A stretch of DNA of 54,754 bases from an uncultured Eubacteriaceae bacterium. Its GTDB lineage: Bacteria > Bacillota > Clostridia > Lachnospirales > CAG-274. The translations under genes were made by a program, and so were the position numbers. The stretch's first letter is position 1, and each line of letters starts with the position of its first letter. Shown here in pieces: positions 9,177-17,606 of the stretch. The notes beneath the pieces were generated by a model, which had not been told where the DNA came from, ran no database searches, and saw only the letters and a list, made by a program, of their open reading frames with translations. The stretch covers positions 1 through 54,754 of the forward strand of contig CAMVJD010000016.1 in assembly GCA_947167715.1 (NCBI GenBank). The letters run 5' to 3'.

Positions 9177-9557
9177 ATGAAAAGCTATAGAATTACCGTA
9201 AACGGAACCGTATATGATGTTCAGGTAGAGGAAACAGGCGCTCAGTCCGCTCCCGCACAGGCAGCCGCACCCGCAGCCGCTCCCGTACAGCAGGCTGCTC
9301 CCGCAGCACAGCCTGCCGCTCCCGCACCCTCGGGCAGCGGCGCCGGCACACCCATTACCGCACCCATGCCCGGCAATATCCTTGATATCAAGGTCAAGCT
9401 TGGCGACAGCGTAAGCGCAAATCAGGTAGTTATAATACTTGAGGCTATGAAGATGGAAAACGAAATAGTCACCTCCGTTGCCGGTAAGGTAACAGGCATT
9501 AATGTTACCAAAGGACAGACCGTTGCAAGCGGTGATACACTTATAACCGTAGGTTAA
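9177..9557 (+). CDS. Biotin carrier protein (biotinyl/lipoyl domain)
   Basis: A 126-residue protein. A short N-terminal domain (MKSYRITVNGTVYDVQVEE) is followed by an Ala/Pro swinging-arm linker and a C-terminal biotinyl domain with the biotinylation motif EAMKMENEI, where the lysine is the attachment site. It carries CO2 between the carboxyltransferases and the membrane decarboxylase subunit. It corresponds to the 1.3S subunit of transcarboxylase and to MmdC. The AAGGAG ribosome site is strong. Confidence 0.93.
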   Translation: MKSYRITVNGTVYDVQVEETGAQSAPAQAAAPAAAPVQQAAPAAQPAAPAPSGSGAGTPITAPMPGNILDIKVKLGDSVSANQVVIILEAMKMENEIVTSVAGKVTGINVTKGQTVASGDTLITVG

Positions 9558-9571
9558 GGAGGAACCCCTAT

Positions 9572-10831
9572 ATGTGGCAAAAAATACAGATGAGCCTTGC
9601 CGAATTTGTGGCACATTCGGGTTTTGCACAGTTTGCGGAGCCCGGCGGCTGGAAATTCATAGTTATGATAATTGTTGCTCTCGGTCTTTTATACCTTGCT
9701 ATTGCCAAAAAATTTGAGCCGCTTTTGCTGCTGCCCATAGCCTTTGGCATGCTGCTTGCAAACCTGCCATTAAGTGGTGTTATGAACGGACCGGTAAAGC
9801 CCGTATTTGACCTTTTGGGCGTTAAGCAAACCATTTTCGGGCCTATGCAGACCACCTACAAAATAACCGCCTCCTACGCAAGCGAGGAATTAAGGCGTAC
9901 CACCGAAACAAACGGCGGCCTTTTGTACTATATTTTCCAGGGTGACGAGCTTGGTATCTTCCCTCCGCTTATTTTTATGGGCGTTGGCGCACTTACCGAC
10001 TTCGGTCCCCTTATCGCAAACCCCAAAAGTCTTCTTTTGGGCGCAGCGGCGCAGTTTGGTATATTTGCAGCCTTTATTGGCGCATTAAAACTTGGCTTTA
10101 CCTTTGAGGAGGCCGCTTCTATCGGTATTATCGGCGGCGCAGACGGTCCCACGGCCATTTTTACAACAACACAGCTTGCGCCAAAGCTTTTGCCCACGGT
10201 AACGGTCGCGGCATACAGCTATATGGCGCTGATACCCATTATACAGCCCCCTATTATGAGGCTTTTGACAACTAAAAAAGAGCGTGCTATCAAAATGGAG
10301 CAGCTTCGCCCCGTTTCCAAGCGCGAGAAAATACTCTTCCCCATAATAACCGCTATAGTGGTAATACTTATACTTCCCGACACGGCATCACTTATAGGTA
10401 TGCTGATGCTTGGAAACCTTTTAAGAGAATCCACCGTTACCGACAAGCTTGCTCACCATGCAAGCGAGGCGCTTATGTACACAATAAGTATTTTTATCGG
10501 TATAAGCGTTGGTGCAACTACACGCGCCGACAACTTCCTTGTACCCGAAACACTTAAGGTACTTGCGCTCGGTCTTGCGGCTTTTGCCTTCTCCACCGCT
10601 TTTGGTGTTATATTCGGCAAAATAATGTGCAAGCTCAGCGGCGGCAAGATCAACCCGCTTATCGGTGCTGCAGGCGTTTCGGCCGTACCTATGGCTGCAA
10701 GAGTAGCACAGAACGTCGGCAAGGAAGAAAATCCCAACAACTACCTGCTTATGCACGCTATGGGTCCCAATGTTGCGGGCGTTATCGGCTCTGCGGTAGC
10801 ATCGGGTATTTTCCTTTCACTTTACAGATAA
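9572..10831 (+). CDS. Sodium-translocating carboxybiotin decarboxylase, beta subunit (OadB/MmdB family)
   Basis: A 419-residue polytopic membrane protein that decarboxylates carboxybiotin and exports Na+. Family hallmarks include LGIFPPLIFMGVGALTDFGP, the ion-site segment GIIGGADGPTAIF and the conserved C-terminal region NPLIGAAGVSAVPMAARV with the end HAMGPNVAGVIGSAVASG. It has about ten hydrophobic segments. Its placement between the biotin carrier and the OadA-like gene is the classic organisation. It would turn decarboxylation energy into a sodium gradient. Confidence 0.93.
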   Translation: MWQKIQMSLAEFVAHSGFAQFAEPGGWKFIVMIIVALGLLYLAIAKKFEPLLLLPIAFGMLLANLPLSGVMNGPVKPVFDLLGVKQTIFGPMQTTYKITASYASEELRRTTETNGGLLYYIFQGDELGIFPPLIFMGVGALTDFGPLIANPKSLLLGAAAQFGIFAAFIGALKLGFTFEEAASIGIIGGADGPTAIFTTTQLAPKLLPTVTVAAYSYMALIPIIQPPIMRLLTTKKERAIKMEQLRPVSKREKILFPIITAIVVILILPDTASLIGMLMLGNLLRESTVTDKLAHHASEALMYTISIFIGISVGATTRADNFLVPETLKVLALGLAAFAFSTAFGVIFGKIMCKLSGGKINPLIGAAGVSAVPMAARVAQNVGKEENPNNYLLMHAMGPNVAGVIGSAVASGIFLSLYR

Positions 10832-10850
10832 TTATTGGAGGTATTCATAA

Positions 10851-12239
10851 ATGGCAATTAAAATTTGTGACTGTACACTTCGCGACGGCCAGCAGTCCCT
10901 TATCGCTACCCGAATGCGCATAGAGGAAATGCAGCCCATACTTGAAAAAATGGATACGGCGGGCTTTCACGCTATGGAGGTCTGGGGCGGCGCAACATTT
11001 GACAGCTGCCTGCGCTATCTGCGCGAGGATCCCTGGGAAAGACTGCGCGCTTTCCGCTCGGCTTTAAAGCACACAAAGCTTCAGATGCTTTTAAGAGGAC
11101 AGAATATCCTTGGCTATAAAAACTACCCCGACGATATTGTTGATACCTTTGTAAGAAAAAGCATTGAAAACGGTATCGATATAATCAGAATATTCGATGC
11201 GCTCAACGATGCAAGAAACCTTGAAACAGCCGTAAAGGCCACCAAGGCAGAGGGCGCACACGCACAGCTTGCAATAAGCTACACCTTAAGCGATGTGCAT
11301 ACGCTTGATTACTATGTACAGCTTGCAAAGGACTATCAGAATTTGGGTGCCGACTCTATCTGTATAAAGGATATGGCGGGTCTTTTACTTCCCAAGGCAG
11401 CATTTGACCTTGTAAAGGCACTCAAAGAGGTAGTAAGCGTGCCTATTGAGATACACAGCCACTACACCAGCGGCGTTGCATCTATGACCTATTTAAAGGC
11501 TATAGAGGCAGGCGCGGATATAATAGATACCGATATGTCGCCCTTAAGCATGGGTACGGCACAGCCCGCTACCGAGGTAATGATAGCCGCGTTAAAGGGC
11601 ACGGAGTACGACACGGGCATTGACGAAAACACGCTTAAATCAATTTGCGATTATTTCAAGCCTATCCGTGAAAAGGCGCTTGAAAGCGGTCTTTTAAGCC
11701 CCAAGGTGCTTGCGGTGGATATTGCCACGCTTATGTATCAGGTACCCGGCGGTATGCTTTCAAACCTTGTAAGTCAGCTTAAAAACGCTAACGCAGAGGA
11801 CAAGTATGACGAGGTATTAAAAGAGATACCCCGTGTAAGGGCGGATATGGGCTATCCCCCGCTTGTTACGCCTTCCAGCCAGATAGTCGGCACACAGGCC
11901 GTATTAAATGTGCTTATGGGCGAGCGCTATAAAATGGTGCCCAAGGAGTCAAAGGATCTTGTACGCGGTATGTACGGCAAGACTCCCGTTGCCATTGCGG
12001 ACGATGTAAGGGAAAAAATAATAGGCGACGAAAAGCCCATTACCTGCCGTCCCGCCGACCTTTTGGAGCCCATGCTTTCCAAGATGCGCGAAGAATCAAA
12101 GGAATATGCCGAGTGTGAGGAGGATGTATTAAGCTACGCACTCTTCCCGCAGCAGGCTATGGACTACTTTAAATTCCGCCGGGCACAGCGCCTCGGTGCA
12201 GACCCTGCGCTTGCAAGCGGCAGCGTATACCCGATATGA
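10851..12239 (+). CDS. oadA: Oxaloacetate decarboxylase alpha / 5S transcarboxylase-like pyruvate carboxyltransferase
   Basis: A 462-residue carboxyltransferase of the pyruvate carboxylase subunit B / OadA family. It starts with the TIM-barrel signature DCTLRDGQQS. The region SICIKDMAGLL provides the conserved lysine, and IEIHSHYTSG the metal-binding histidines. The conserved C-terminal domain has YPPLVTPSSQIVGTQAV. The C-terminal biotin domain of long OadA proteins is absent, because the carrier is encoded separately at 9177-9557. It transfers carboxyl groups between oxaloacetate/pyruvate and biotin. Its stop codon overlaps the start of nth (ATGA). Confidence 0.92.
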   Translation: MAIKICDCTLRDGQQSLIATRMRIEEMQPILEKMDTAGFHAMEVWGGATFDSCLRYLREDPWERLRAFRSALKHTKLQMLLRGQNILGYKNYPDDIVDTFVRKSIENGIDIIRIFDALNDARNLETAVKATKAEGAHAQLAISYTLSDVHTLDYYVQLAKDYQNLGADSICIKDMAGLLLPKAAFDLVKALKEVVSVPIEIHSHYTSGVASMTYLKAIEAGADIIDTDMSPLSMGTAQPATEVMIAALKGTEYDTGIDENTLKSICDYFKPIREKALESGLLSPKVLAVDIATLMYQVPGGMLSNLVSQLKNANAEDKYDEVLKEIPRVRADMGYPPLVTPSSQIVGTQAVLNVLMGERYKMVPKESKDLVRGMYGKTPVAIADDVREKIIGDEKPITCRPADLLEPMLSKMREESKEYAECEEDVLSYALFPQQAMDYFKFRRAQRLGADPALASGSVYPI

Positions 12240-12868
12240 GAAAAAATGAACGTATAAGATCAATGCTCGCCCTTTTGGACGAGCATTATCCTACAGAGGA
12301 TAAATGTTATCTTTACTATGAAAATGAATGGCAGCTTTTGTTTGCGACCATAATGTCGGCACAATGCACGGATGAGCGTGTAAATACAGTCACAAGGGAG
12401 CTTTATAAAAAGTACCCTACCCTTGAAAGCTTTGCATCGGCCGACCTTTCGGAGCTTGAACAGGATATCCGCTCCACGGGCTTTTATCACAATAAGGCAA
12501 AAAATATAATTGCCGCGGCGGGGCAGCTTTTGACGGAGTATAACGGCGTTATGCCAAGCGATATAGACAAGCTTACCGCCCTTGCGGGGGTCGGCAGAAA
12601 AACGGCTAATGTTGTGCGTACACATATTTTCCATATACCGAGCATTGTGGTGGATACCCACGTTAAGCGTATTACAAACAAGCTTGGCATAGTGGACAGC
12701 GACGATCCCGTTAAGATCGAGTTTGAGCTGATGAGGCTTTTGCCAAAGGAGAACTGGGGCAGGCTTAACACACAGCTGATAGCCCACGGCAGGAGCATCT
12801 GCAAGGCACGGCGTCCCGACTGCGAAAACTGCTTTTTAAATGTCTGCTGCAAAAGTTACAAAGGATAA
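12236..12868 (+). CDS. nth: Endonuclease III (DNA glycosylase/AP lyase)
   Basis: A 210-residue base-excision repair enzyme that removes oxidised pyrimidines and nicks abasic sites. The helix-hairpin-helix LAGVGRKTANVV contains the catalytic lysine, and VVDTHVKR contains the catalytic aspartate. The C-terminal [4Fe-4S] loop has four cysteines spaced C-x6-C-x2-C-x5-C (CKARRPDCENCFLNVCC). Length is typical. The ATG overlaps the previous stop by four bases, so it is translated with the decarboxylase operon although functionally unrelated. A MITE-like element starts eight bases after the stop. Confidence 0.95.
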   Translation: MRKNERIRSMLALLDEHYPTEDKCYLYYENEWQLLFATIMSAQCTDERVNTVTRELYKKYPTLESFASADLSELEQDIRSTGFYHNKAKNIIAAAGQLLTEYNGVMPSDIDKLTALAGVGRKTANVVRTHIFHIPSIVVDTHVKRITNKLGIVDSDDPVKIEFELMRLLPKENWGRLNTQLIAHGRSICKARRPDCENCFLNVCCKSYKG

Positions 12869-12875
12869 AATACAT

Positions 12876-13033
12876 ATTTCAATTTGTCGAGAGGATTTTG
12901 AGCGGACGGACACATAGGTCCGTCCCTACAACAAATGATCTAACATATCACTAACATATCACCGTTTTGTAGGGAACGACCTATGTGTCGTTCCGTTGCC
13001 TCGTTTCACAACAACACCTCGTCAAATTGAAAT
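12876..13033. mobile_element. MITE-like element with terminal inverted repeats and two internal hairpins
   Basis: The ends ATTTCAATTTGTCGAG (12876-12891) and the complement of CTCGTCAAATTGAAAT (13018-13033) match at 15 of 16 positions. Inside are two hairpins facing each other: GGACGGAC/GTCCGTCC (12904-12925) and GGAACGAC/GTCGTTCC (12973-12994). Both have a CACATAGG-type core and a neighbouring CCCTACAA. There is no coding capacity. It fills the gap between nth and the GtrA gene and may also act as a terminator. Confidence 0.7.
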
Positions 13034-13045
13034 TTACTTAATACT

Positions 13046-13450
13046 ATGGATAAAAAAAGTTTGATACAATTTATAAAATTTGCTGTAATAGGCGTTTCAA
13101 ACACGCTTGTCAGCCTTATAGTCTACTACATATTTGTGTTTATTGACCCCGCTTTATACATTGTCGGCAACACCGTCGGCTACGCAGCAGGCGTTTTAAA
13201 CTCCTATTTCTGGAACGAACGCTTTGTTTTCGACCGCAAGGGTCAGTCCCACTTAAAAGGTATATTTAAAATGTACCTTTCATCAATTTTCATTTACTTG
13301 CTTAACACAGGTATGCTTTTTGTACTGGTGCATTTTATCGGTATAAGCGAAAAAATAGCACCGCTTATAGTTGCGTGCGTGCTTTTACCCTGCAATTTTC
13401 TTATTAACAAGTTTTTTACATTCAGACAGCGAAAAAGCAAAAATGCCTGA
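13046..13450 (+). CDS. GtrA-family membrane protein
   Basis: A 134-residue protein with four predicted transmembrane helices. It has the GtrA pattern FIKFAVIGVSNTLVSLIVYY near the N terminus and NYFWNERFVF-like NSYFWNERFVFDRK after helix two. GtrA proteins are thought to flip or handle undecaprenyl-phosphate-linked sugars for surface glycosylation. It starts 12 bp after the right end of the MITE-like element. The sequence AATTTACTTAATACT before the ATG has no Shine-Dalgarno motif, which is unusual in this window. It precedes two glycosyltransferases, matching a GtrA-GtrB system. Confidence 0.85.
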   Translation: MDKKSLIQFIKFAVIGVSNTLVSLIVYYIFVFIDPALYIVGNTVGYAAGVLNSYFWNERFVFDRKGQSHLKGIFKMYLSSIFIYLLNTGMLFVLVHFIGISEKIAPLIVACVLLPCNFLINKFFTFRQRKSKNA

Positions 13451-13464
13451 ACACGGAGGAAAAA

Positions 13465-14304
13465 ATGAACGATACACCAACAGTCAGTATATGTATCCCA
13501 ACATATAACGGCGAAAACTCTATCGTCGATACGGTAAGATCGGTATTGGCGCAAACAATGGTCGATTTTGAGATAATAATAAGCGACGACGGTTCTTCCG
13601 ACGGCACAGAAGCCGCTGTAAAACAGCTTAACGACGATAGGATACACTTCTACCCCGCAGAAAAGCGCGGCGGCCCCGTTGCAAACTGCAACCGCGCCCT
13701 TAGCCTGGCAAAGGGCAAATACCTTAAGGTTCTTATGCAGGACGACCTTCTCGAGCCCGAGCATCTTGAACAGGCCGTAAAGTGTTTTGAAAGCGACCCC
13801 GAAATAGTAATGACCACCTGCAGCACAAATATTATTGACGGCAAGGGCAAGGTAACTATGGTACGCAGGCATTGCAGTAAGGACGCCGTATTTGACGGTA
13901 TTTCCTATGCAAAGCGCTCACTGCACGGCAGAAATATATTCGGCGAGCCGTCCATAATCTGCTACCGCCGCGAGGTATACGACAGCGGCGTGCGCTACCG
14001 CGAAAAATACAAATTTAATTTTGACTGGGACTTCTCCATCAGGGCTGTCACGGGCAAAAAAATAGCATATATCTCAAAGCCGCTTGCCGCATTCAGGATA
14101 AGCGACACCTCTATAAGCGGCAACTACTACAAGAAAAACAAACGTCTTATATATAACGAAAATATGGAGCTTTTTAACGACCACAAGCAGGCGCTTGGGC
14201 TGACGGGGCTTGACCTTTTTATCTTCAAGACAGCAACCGTCTTTCTTCTGGCCGCTAAAATGGTCTATACCGTTATATCCCAGACCTTGGCAAGGCACAG
14301 GTGA
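13465..14304 (+). CDS. Family 2 glycosyltransferase
   Basis: A 279-residue GT-A fold transferase. It opens with VSICIPTYNGENSIVDTV, then DDGSSDGT for nucleotide-sugar binding and the acidic metal motif QDDLLEP. Acceptor-side residues follow in FDWDFSIRA. A C-terminal hydrophobic stretch (about 255-275) suggests membrane association. It probably adds a sugar to a surface polymer or lipid carrier; the donor is not predictable. It lies 14 bp after gtrA with GGAGG before the ATG. Its stop is 4 bp before the first WYL gene. Confidence 0.88.
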   Translation: MNDTPTVSICIPTYNGENSIVDTVRSVLAQTMVDFEIIISDDGSSDGTEAAVKQLNDDRIHFYPAEKRGGPVANCNRALSLAKGKYLKVLMQDDLLEPEHLEQAVKCFESDPEIVMTTCSTNIIDGKGKVTMVRRHCSKDAVFDGISYAKRSLHGRNIFGEPSIICYRREVYDSGVRYREKYKFNFDWDFSIRAVTGKKIAYISKPLAAFRISDTSISGNYYKKNKRLIYNENMELFNDHKQALGLTGLDLFIFKTATVFLLAAKMVYTVISQTLARHR

Positions 14305-14308
14305 TAGT

Positions 14309-15550
14309 ATGTCGGGTTACTCCGAGCTGATCAAAAATTTTGAAAAAACAAGGGATTATATGCGCGATTTCTTTATTTACGGGTTTAAGGTGCGCGGGGA
14401 CTTCGGACAAAAAAGCGCCCGCACCTATGACGACGAAAAAAGACGCGCCGAAAGCTGGCTGGGTGATGTACTGCGCTATGATGATTCCATACGCGGCAGA
14501 CAAATATCCATCTCGGCCGACAGCGGCCGTATTTTTGAAAACCCGCTTTACCGCGCCTATTATTCCAAAAGCTTTACCGATAACGATATAAAGCTGCATT
14601 TTTTCATACTTGATATTCTCCGCGACGGCGATACCCTTTGCCTTAAGGAGATAGTCGAGGCTATTGATGCGCGTTTCGGCACCTTATTCGAGGAACAGAC
14701 CGTGCGCAACAAATTAAAGGAATATGTTGACGAGGGCCTTCTTAAAAGCGAAAAGCGCGGTAAGACGGCCTTTTTTTCTATATGCGATATTTGCTGTGAT
14801 CTACCGCCAAGCCTTGCGGATGCTATAAAGTTTTTTTCCGAGGCCGGGCATTTTGGTGTGGTAGGCAACAGTATCCTTAAAGCAGCCAATACAAAAAACG
14901 ATATATTCTTTATTAAGCACAATTATATTGTGCATACGCTTGAGGACATTCTTCTGCCCGATATACTGCGGGCGATAGACGAAAAACGCAGCATAGAGTT
15001 CAAGAGCTTTTCCGCAAAGCGCCCCAACGACACCGAGGGGCATGATTTTACGGCTGTACCGCTTGGCATATTTTGCTCCGTACAGACGGGCAGACGTTAT
15101 CTTGCCGCCTATATACCCGACCAACGGCGTTTCCACTCGTTCAGGCTTGACAAGATAAAGAAAATAAAGCTCGGCGGAGTTTACGCCGATCATGATTTAA
15201 TTTACCAAAAATTCATCAAAAACCTGCCGCATTGTTTTGGTGTGTCCTTTGGCTCGCGCCACGATAACGGGCATGTTGAGCCGCTAAAAATAACCTTTAG
15301 TATCGACGAGACCACCGAGGATCATATCATCCGCCGTATCGAGCGCGAAAAACGCTGCGGTATATTTGAAAAAACCGCCGAAAACACCTATACCCTTACC
15401 CTTGATGTGTTTGACCCCAACGAGGCCATGCACTGGGTAAAAAGCTTTATAGGCAGGATAAAAAGCATAGAAGGCGGCAGCGAGGGGTTGCGCGAGAGGT
15501 TTTATTCGGATATGGAGCGGATGTATAAGATGTACTGCGAAACGGAATAA
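14309..15550 (+). CDS. WYL-domain transcriptional regulator (first of a tandem pair)
   Basis: A protein of about 413 residues. The N-terminal part looks like a winged helix (DTLCLKEIVEAIDARFGT and EEQTVRNKLKEYVDEGLL). The central to C-terminal part has a WYL-type ligand-sensing fold: DILRAIDEKRSIEFKS, PLGIFCSVQTGRRYLAAY and FRLDKIKKIKLG. The C-terminal WCX-like region ends in the RERFYSDMERMY helix. WYL proteins regulate transcription and may sense nucleic acid or small ligands. The ATG at 14309 with AGGTG upstream is chosen over longer readings that run inside the glycosyltransferase gene. It probably regulates the surrounding glycosylation genes, by position only. Confidence 0.8.
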   Translation: MSGYSELIKNFEKTRDYMRDFFIYGFKVRGDFGQKSARTYDDEKRRAESWLGDVLRYDDSIRGRQISISADSGRIFENPLYRAYYSKSFTDNDIKLHFFILDILRDGDTLCLKEIVEAIDARFGTLFEEQTVRNKLKEYVDEGLLKSEKRGKTAFFSICDICCDLPPSLADAIKFFSEAGHFGVVGNSILKAANTKNDIFFIKHNYIVHTLEDILLPDILRAIDEKRSIEFKSFSAKRPNDTEGHDFTAVPLGIFCSVQTGRRYLAAYIPDQRRFHSFRLDKIKKIKLGGVYADHDLIYQKFIKNLPHCFGVSFGSRHDNGHVEPLKITFSIDETTEDHIIRRIEREKRCGIFEKTAENTYTLTLDVFDPNEAMHWVKSFIGRIKSIEGGSEGLRERFYSDMERMYKMYCETE

Positions 15551-15582
15551 TTGGTAAATTCACCCACATAAGGAATAAAAAT

Positions 15583-16608
15583 ATGATATTGTTCAGCGAG
15601 ATATACGGCGTATACTTTCGCATAGCCGCAAAGGTTTTAAGCCGCGAAAGCATGACCGAGAAAGAAATAACCGACATAATTACAAAAAACGGCTTTAACG
15701 ACAGCATTTTATTTCTGCCGCAAAAGCTTCTGCCAAGCGGCGGCGACTGGGGGCTTTTGCGCAAAAGCGGCGCAGGCTTTACCCCCGTTTTAAAGCACAA
15801 GCCCGCCTTTATCCCGACAAGACTTCAAAAAATGTGGCTTAAAGCAATGCTTTCCGACCCGCGGATAAATCTTTTTCTGACTGCGGAAGAAAAAGCCGCG
15901 CTCGATCAAAAGCTTGCGGATATAAAACCGCTTTTTTTAAATAATCACTTTTTCTATACCGACCGTTTTTCCGACGGTGATGATTACAGCAACGAAAACT
16001 ACATAAAAGCTTTTCGCACTATTCTGGCCGCTGTCAAGGAAAAACGCATACTTAACATACAGTTTACCTCGGGTCACGGCAGACGCATAGCCGGGCATTT
16101 TGTACCGCTTAAAATAGAATACTCGCCCAAAAACGACAAATTCCGCGTATATTGCTATTGGCTGAAAAAAGGGAAGATAATAAACCATTCAATTATAAAT
16201 ATAGGCCGTATAGACCGCGTAAACGCCACAGACCGCACATTTGCAAGGCAGCTTTCCGAAAAGAGCTATTTTGCCGCCGAGCGCTGCAAGGAGCCCATCG
16301 TGGTCAAGGTTACACCCGAAAGAAACGCGATCGAGCGCTTTATGCTGGAGTTTGCAAGCTACAAAAAGCATACCGACCGCGACCTTGAAACGGGCGTATG
16401 CACAGTAAAAATGTGGTATGAAAATCAGGACGAGACCGAGATGCTTATAAGGCTTTTAAGCTACGGCCCCGTGTTGGAGATACTCGGCCCTCCCGCAATA
16501 AGAAAGCAGGCCGCCGAAAGGATAGCAAAACAAAAGGATTTTACGGTTGACAGTCAAAAAATAGCATTGTATAATTTATATAGTATAAAAAAATATATTG
16601 GGGGATAA
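15583..16608 (+). CDS. WYL-domain protein (second of the tandem pair)
   Basis: A 341-residue protein organised like its neighbour. The N-terminal helical region is followed by the WYL fold with FRTILAAVKEKRILNIQFTS, HFVPLKIEYSPKNDKFRVYCYW and NIGRIDRVNATD, then a WCX-like end. It is diverged from the first WYL protein and lacks an obvious classical HTH at the N terminus, so it may be a partner rather than an independent DNA binder. It begins 32 bp after the first WYL gene and ends 2 bp before the next glycosyltransferase, so it is clearly in the same transcription unit. Confidence 0.8.
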   Translation: MILFSEIYGVYFRIAAKVLSRESMTEKEITDIITKNGFNDSILFLPQKLLPSGGDWGLLRKSGAGFTPVLKHKPAFIPTRLQKMWLKAMLSDPRINLFLTAEEKAALDQKLADIKPLFLNNHFFYTDRFSDGDDYSNENYIKAFRTILAAVKEKRILNIQFTSGHGRRIAGHFVPLKIEYSPKNDKFRVYCYWLKKGKIINHSIINIGRIDRVNATDRTFARQLSEKSYFAAERCKEPIVVKVTPERNAIERFMLEFASYKKHTDRDLETGVCTVKMWYENQDETEMLIRLLSYGPVLEILGPPAIRKQAAERIAKQKDFTVDSQKIALYNLYSIKKYIGG

Positions 16609-16610
16609 AA

Positions 16611-17579
16611 ATGGAAAAATTATCGTTTGTTATACCCTGCTACCGTTCACAGGACAGCGTGCGCGGGGTTCTTGACAAAATTACCGAAACAGTAAAAAAA
16701 GACGGTCGATATGATTACGAGATAATCTGCGTAAATGACTATTCGCCCGATAATACGCTTGAGGTGCTTAACAAGGCGGCGGACGAAAACGACAAAATAA
16801 CCGTTATTGACCTTTCGCGAAACTTCGGTCAGCACGCTGCGCTTATGGCCGGCTTTAATTATGTAACGGGAGACATTATAGTATGCCTTGACGATGACGG
16901 GCAAAACCCTCCCGAGGAGATGTTTAAGCTTATAGATAAGCTTAACGATGGCTATGACCTTGTATCGGCCAGGTACGAGGATAAAAAGCGCTCCCTTTTC
17001 AGAAAATTCGGCACAAAAATGAGCTTTTTTATGTCCGAATGGCTTATCAACAAGCCAAAAGGCCTTGACCTTAACAGCTATTATGCCGTCAAGCGTTTTG
17101 TTGTGGACGAAACAATAAAATACAAAAACGCCTATCCGTTTGTTCAGGGCTTGATGTTAAGAATAACCCAAAATATGACCAATGTTATGATAACACATAA
17201 AAGCCGCGAAACGGGCGAATCCGGTTACAGCTTTACAAAGCTTTTATCGCTTTGGATGAACGGCTTTACGGCCTTTTCCGAAAAGCCGCTGCGTATCTCG
17301 TCATTTATAGGCGGCACCTGCGCGGCTATAGGCTTTATTATGGCAATAATAGTGGTTATAAGAAAGCTGCTTGACCCCGGCGTACCCTTGGGCTACAGCG
17401 CAATAATGAGTGCCATAATGTTTATGTCGGGTGTAAATATGCTTATACTCGGGCTTTTGGGCGAATATATAGGTCGTATGTATATTTGTATAAACAACGC
17501 CCCGCAGTTTACCGTGCGTTCGGTCAAACGCGGCAGCGAAAAAGACGACAAAACAAAATCAACTACTGCCGATAATTAA
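16611..17579 (+). CDS. GtrB/DPM1-like polyprenyl-phosphate glycosyltransferase
   Basis: A 322-residue GT2 enzyme. It has LSFVIPCYRSQDSV, the donor-binding segment VIDLSRNFGQHAALMAGF and the metal motif CLDDDGQNPPEEM typical of ArnC/GtrB/dolichol-phosphate-mannose-synthase-like enzymes. Two C-terminal transmembrane helices (about 230-290) follow. Such enzymes transfer a sugar to undecaprenyl phosphate on the cytoplasmic face, and the GtrA protein upstream is the expected partner. A GGGGG ribosome site overlaps the previous gene's end. Confidence 0.9.
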   Translation: MEKLSFVIPCYRSQDSVRGVLDKITETVKKDGRYDYEIICVNDYSPDNTLEVLNKAADENDKITVIDLSRNFGQHAALMAGFNYVTGDIIVCLDDDGQNPPEEMFKLIDKLNDGYDLVSARYEDKKRSLFRKFGTKMSFFMSEWLINKPKGLDLNSYYAVKRFVVDETIKYKNAYPFVQGLMLRITQNMTNVMITHKSRETGESGYSFTKLLSLWMNGFTAFSEKPLRISSFIGGTCAAIGFIMAIIVVIRKLLDPGVPLGYSAIMSAIMFMSGVNMLILGLLGEYIGRMYICINNAPQFTVRSVKRGSEKDDKTKSTTADN

Positions 17580-17606
17580 TGCGGCTGAAATTTCGGAGGT
17601 ATTAAA

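Noticed and set aside
7384..12239. An ATP-dependent acyl-CoA or pyruvate carboxylase
   Set aside because: No biotin carboxylase subunit is encoded, while the OadB and OadG membrane subunits are.
14210..14308. An upstream start for the first WYL gene
   Set aside because: It would lie inside the glycosyltransferase gene and has no ribosome site; the ATG at 14309 directly after that gene's stop is better.
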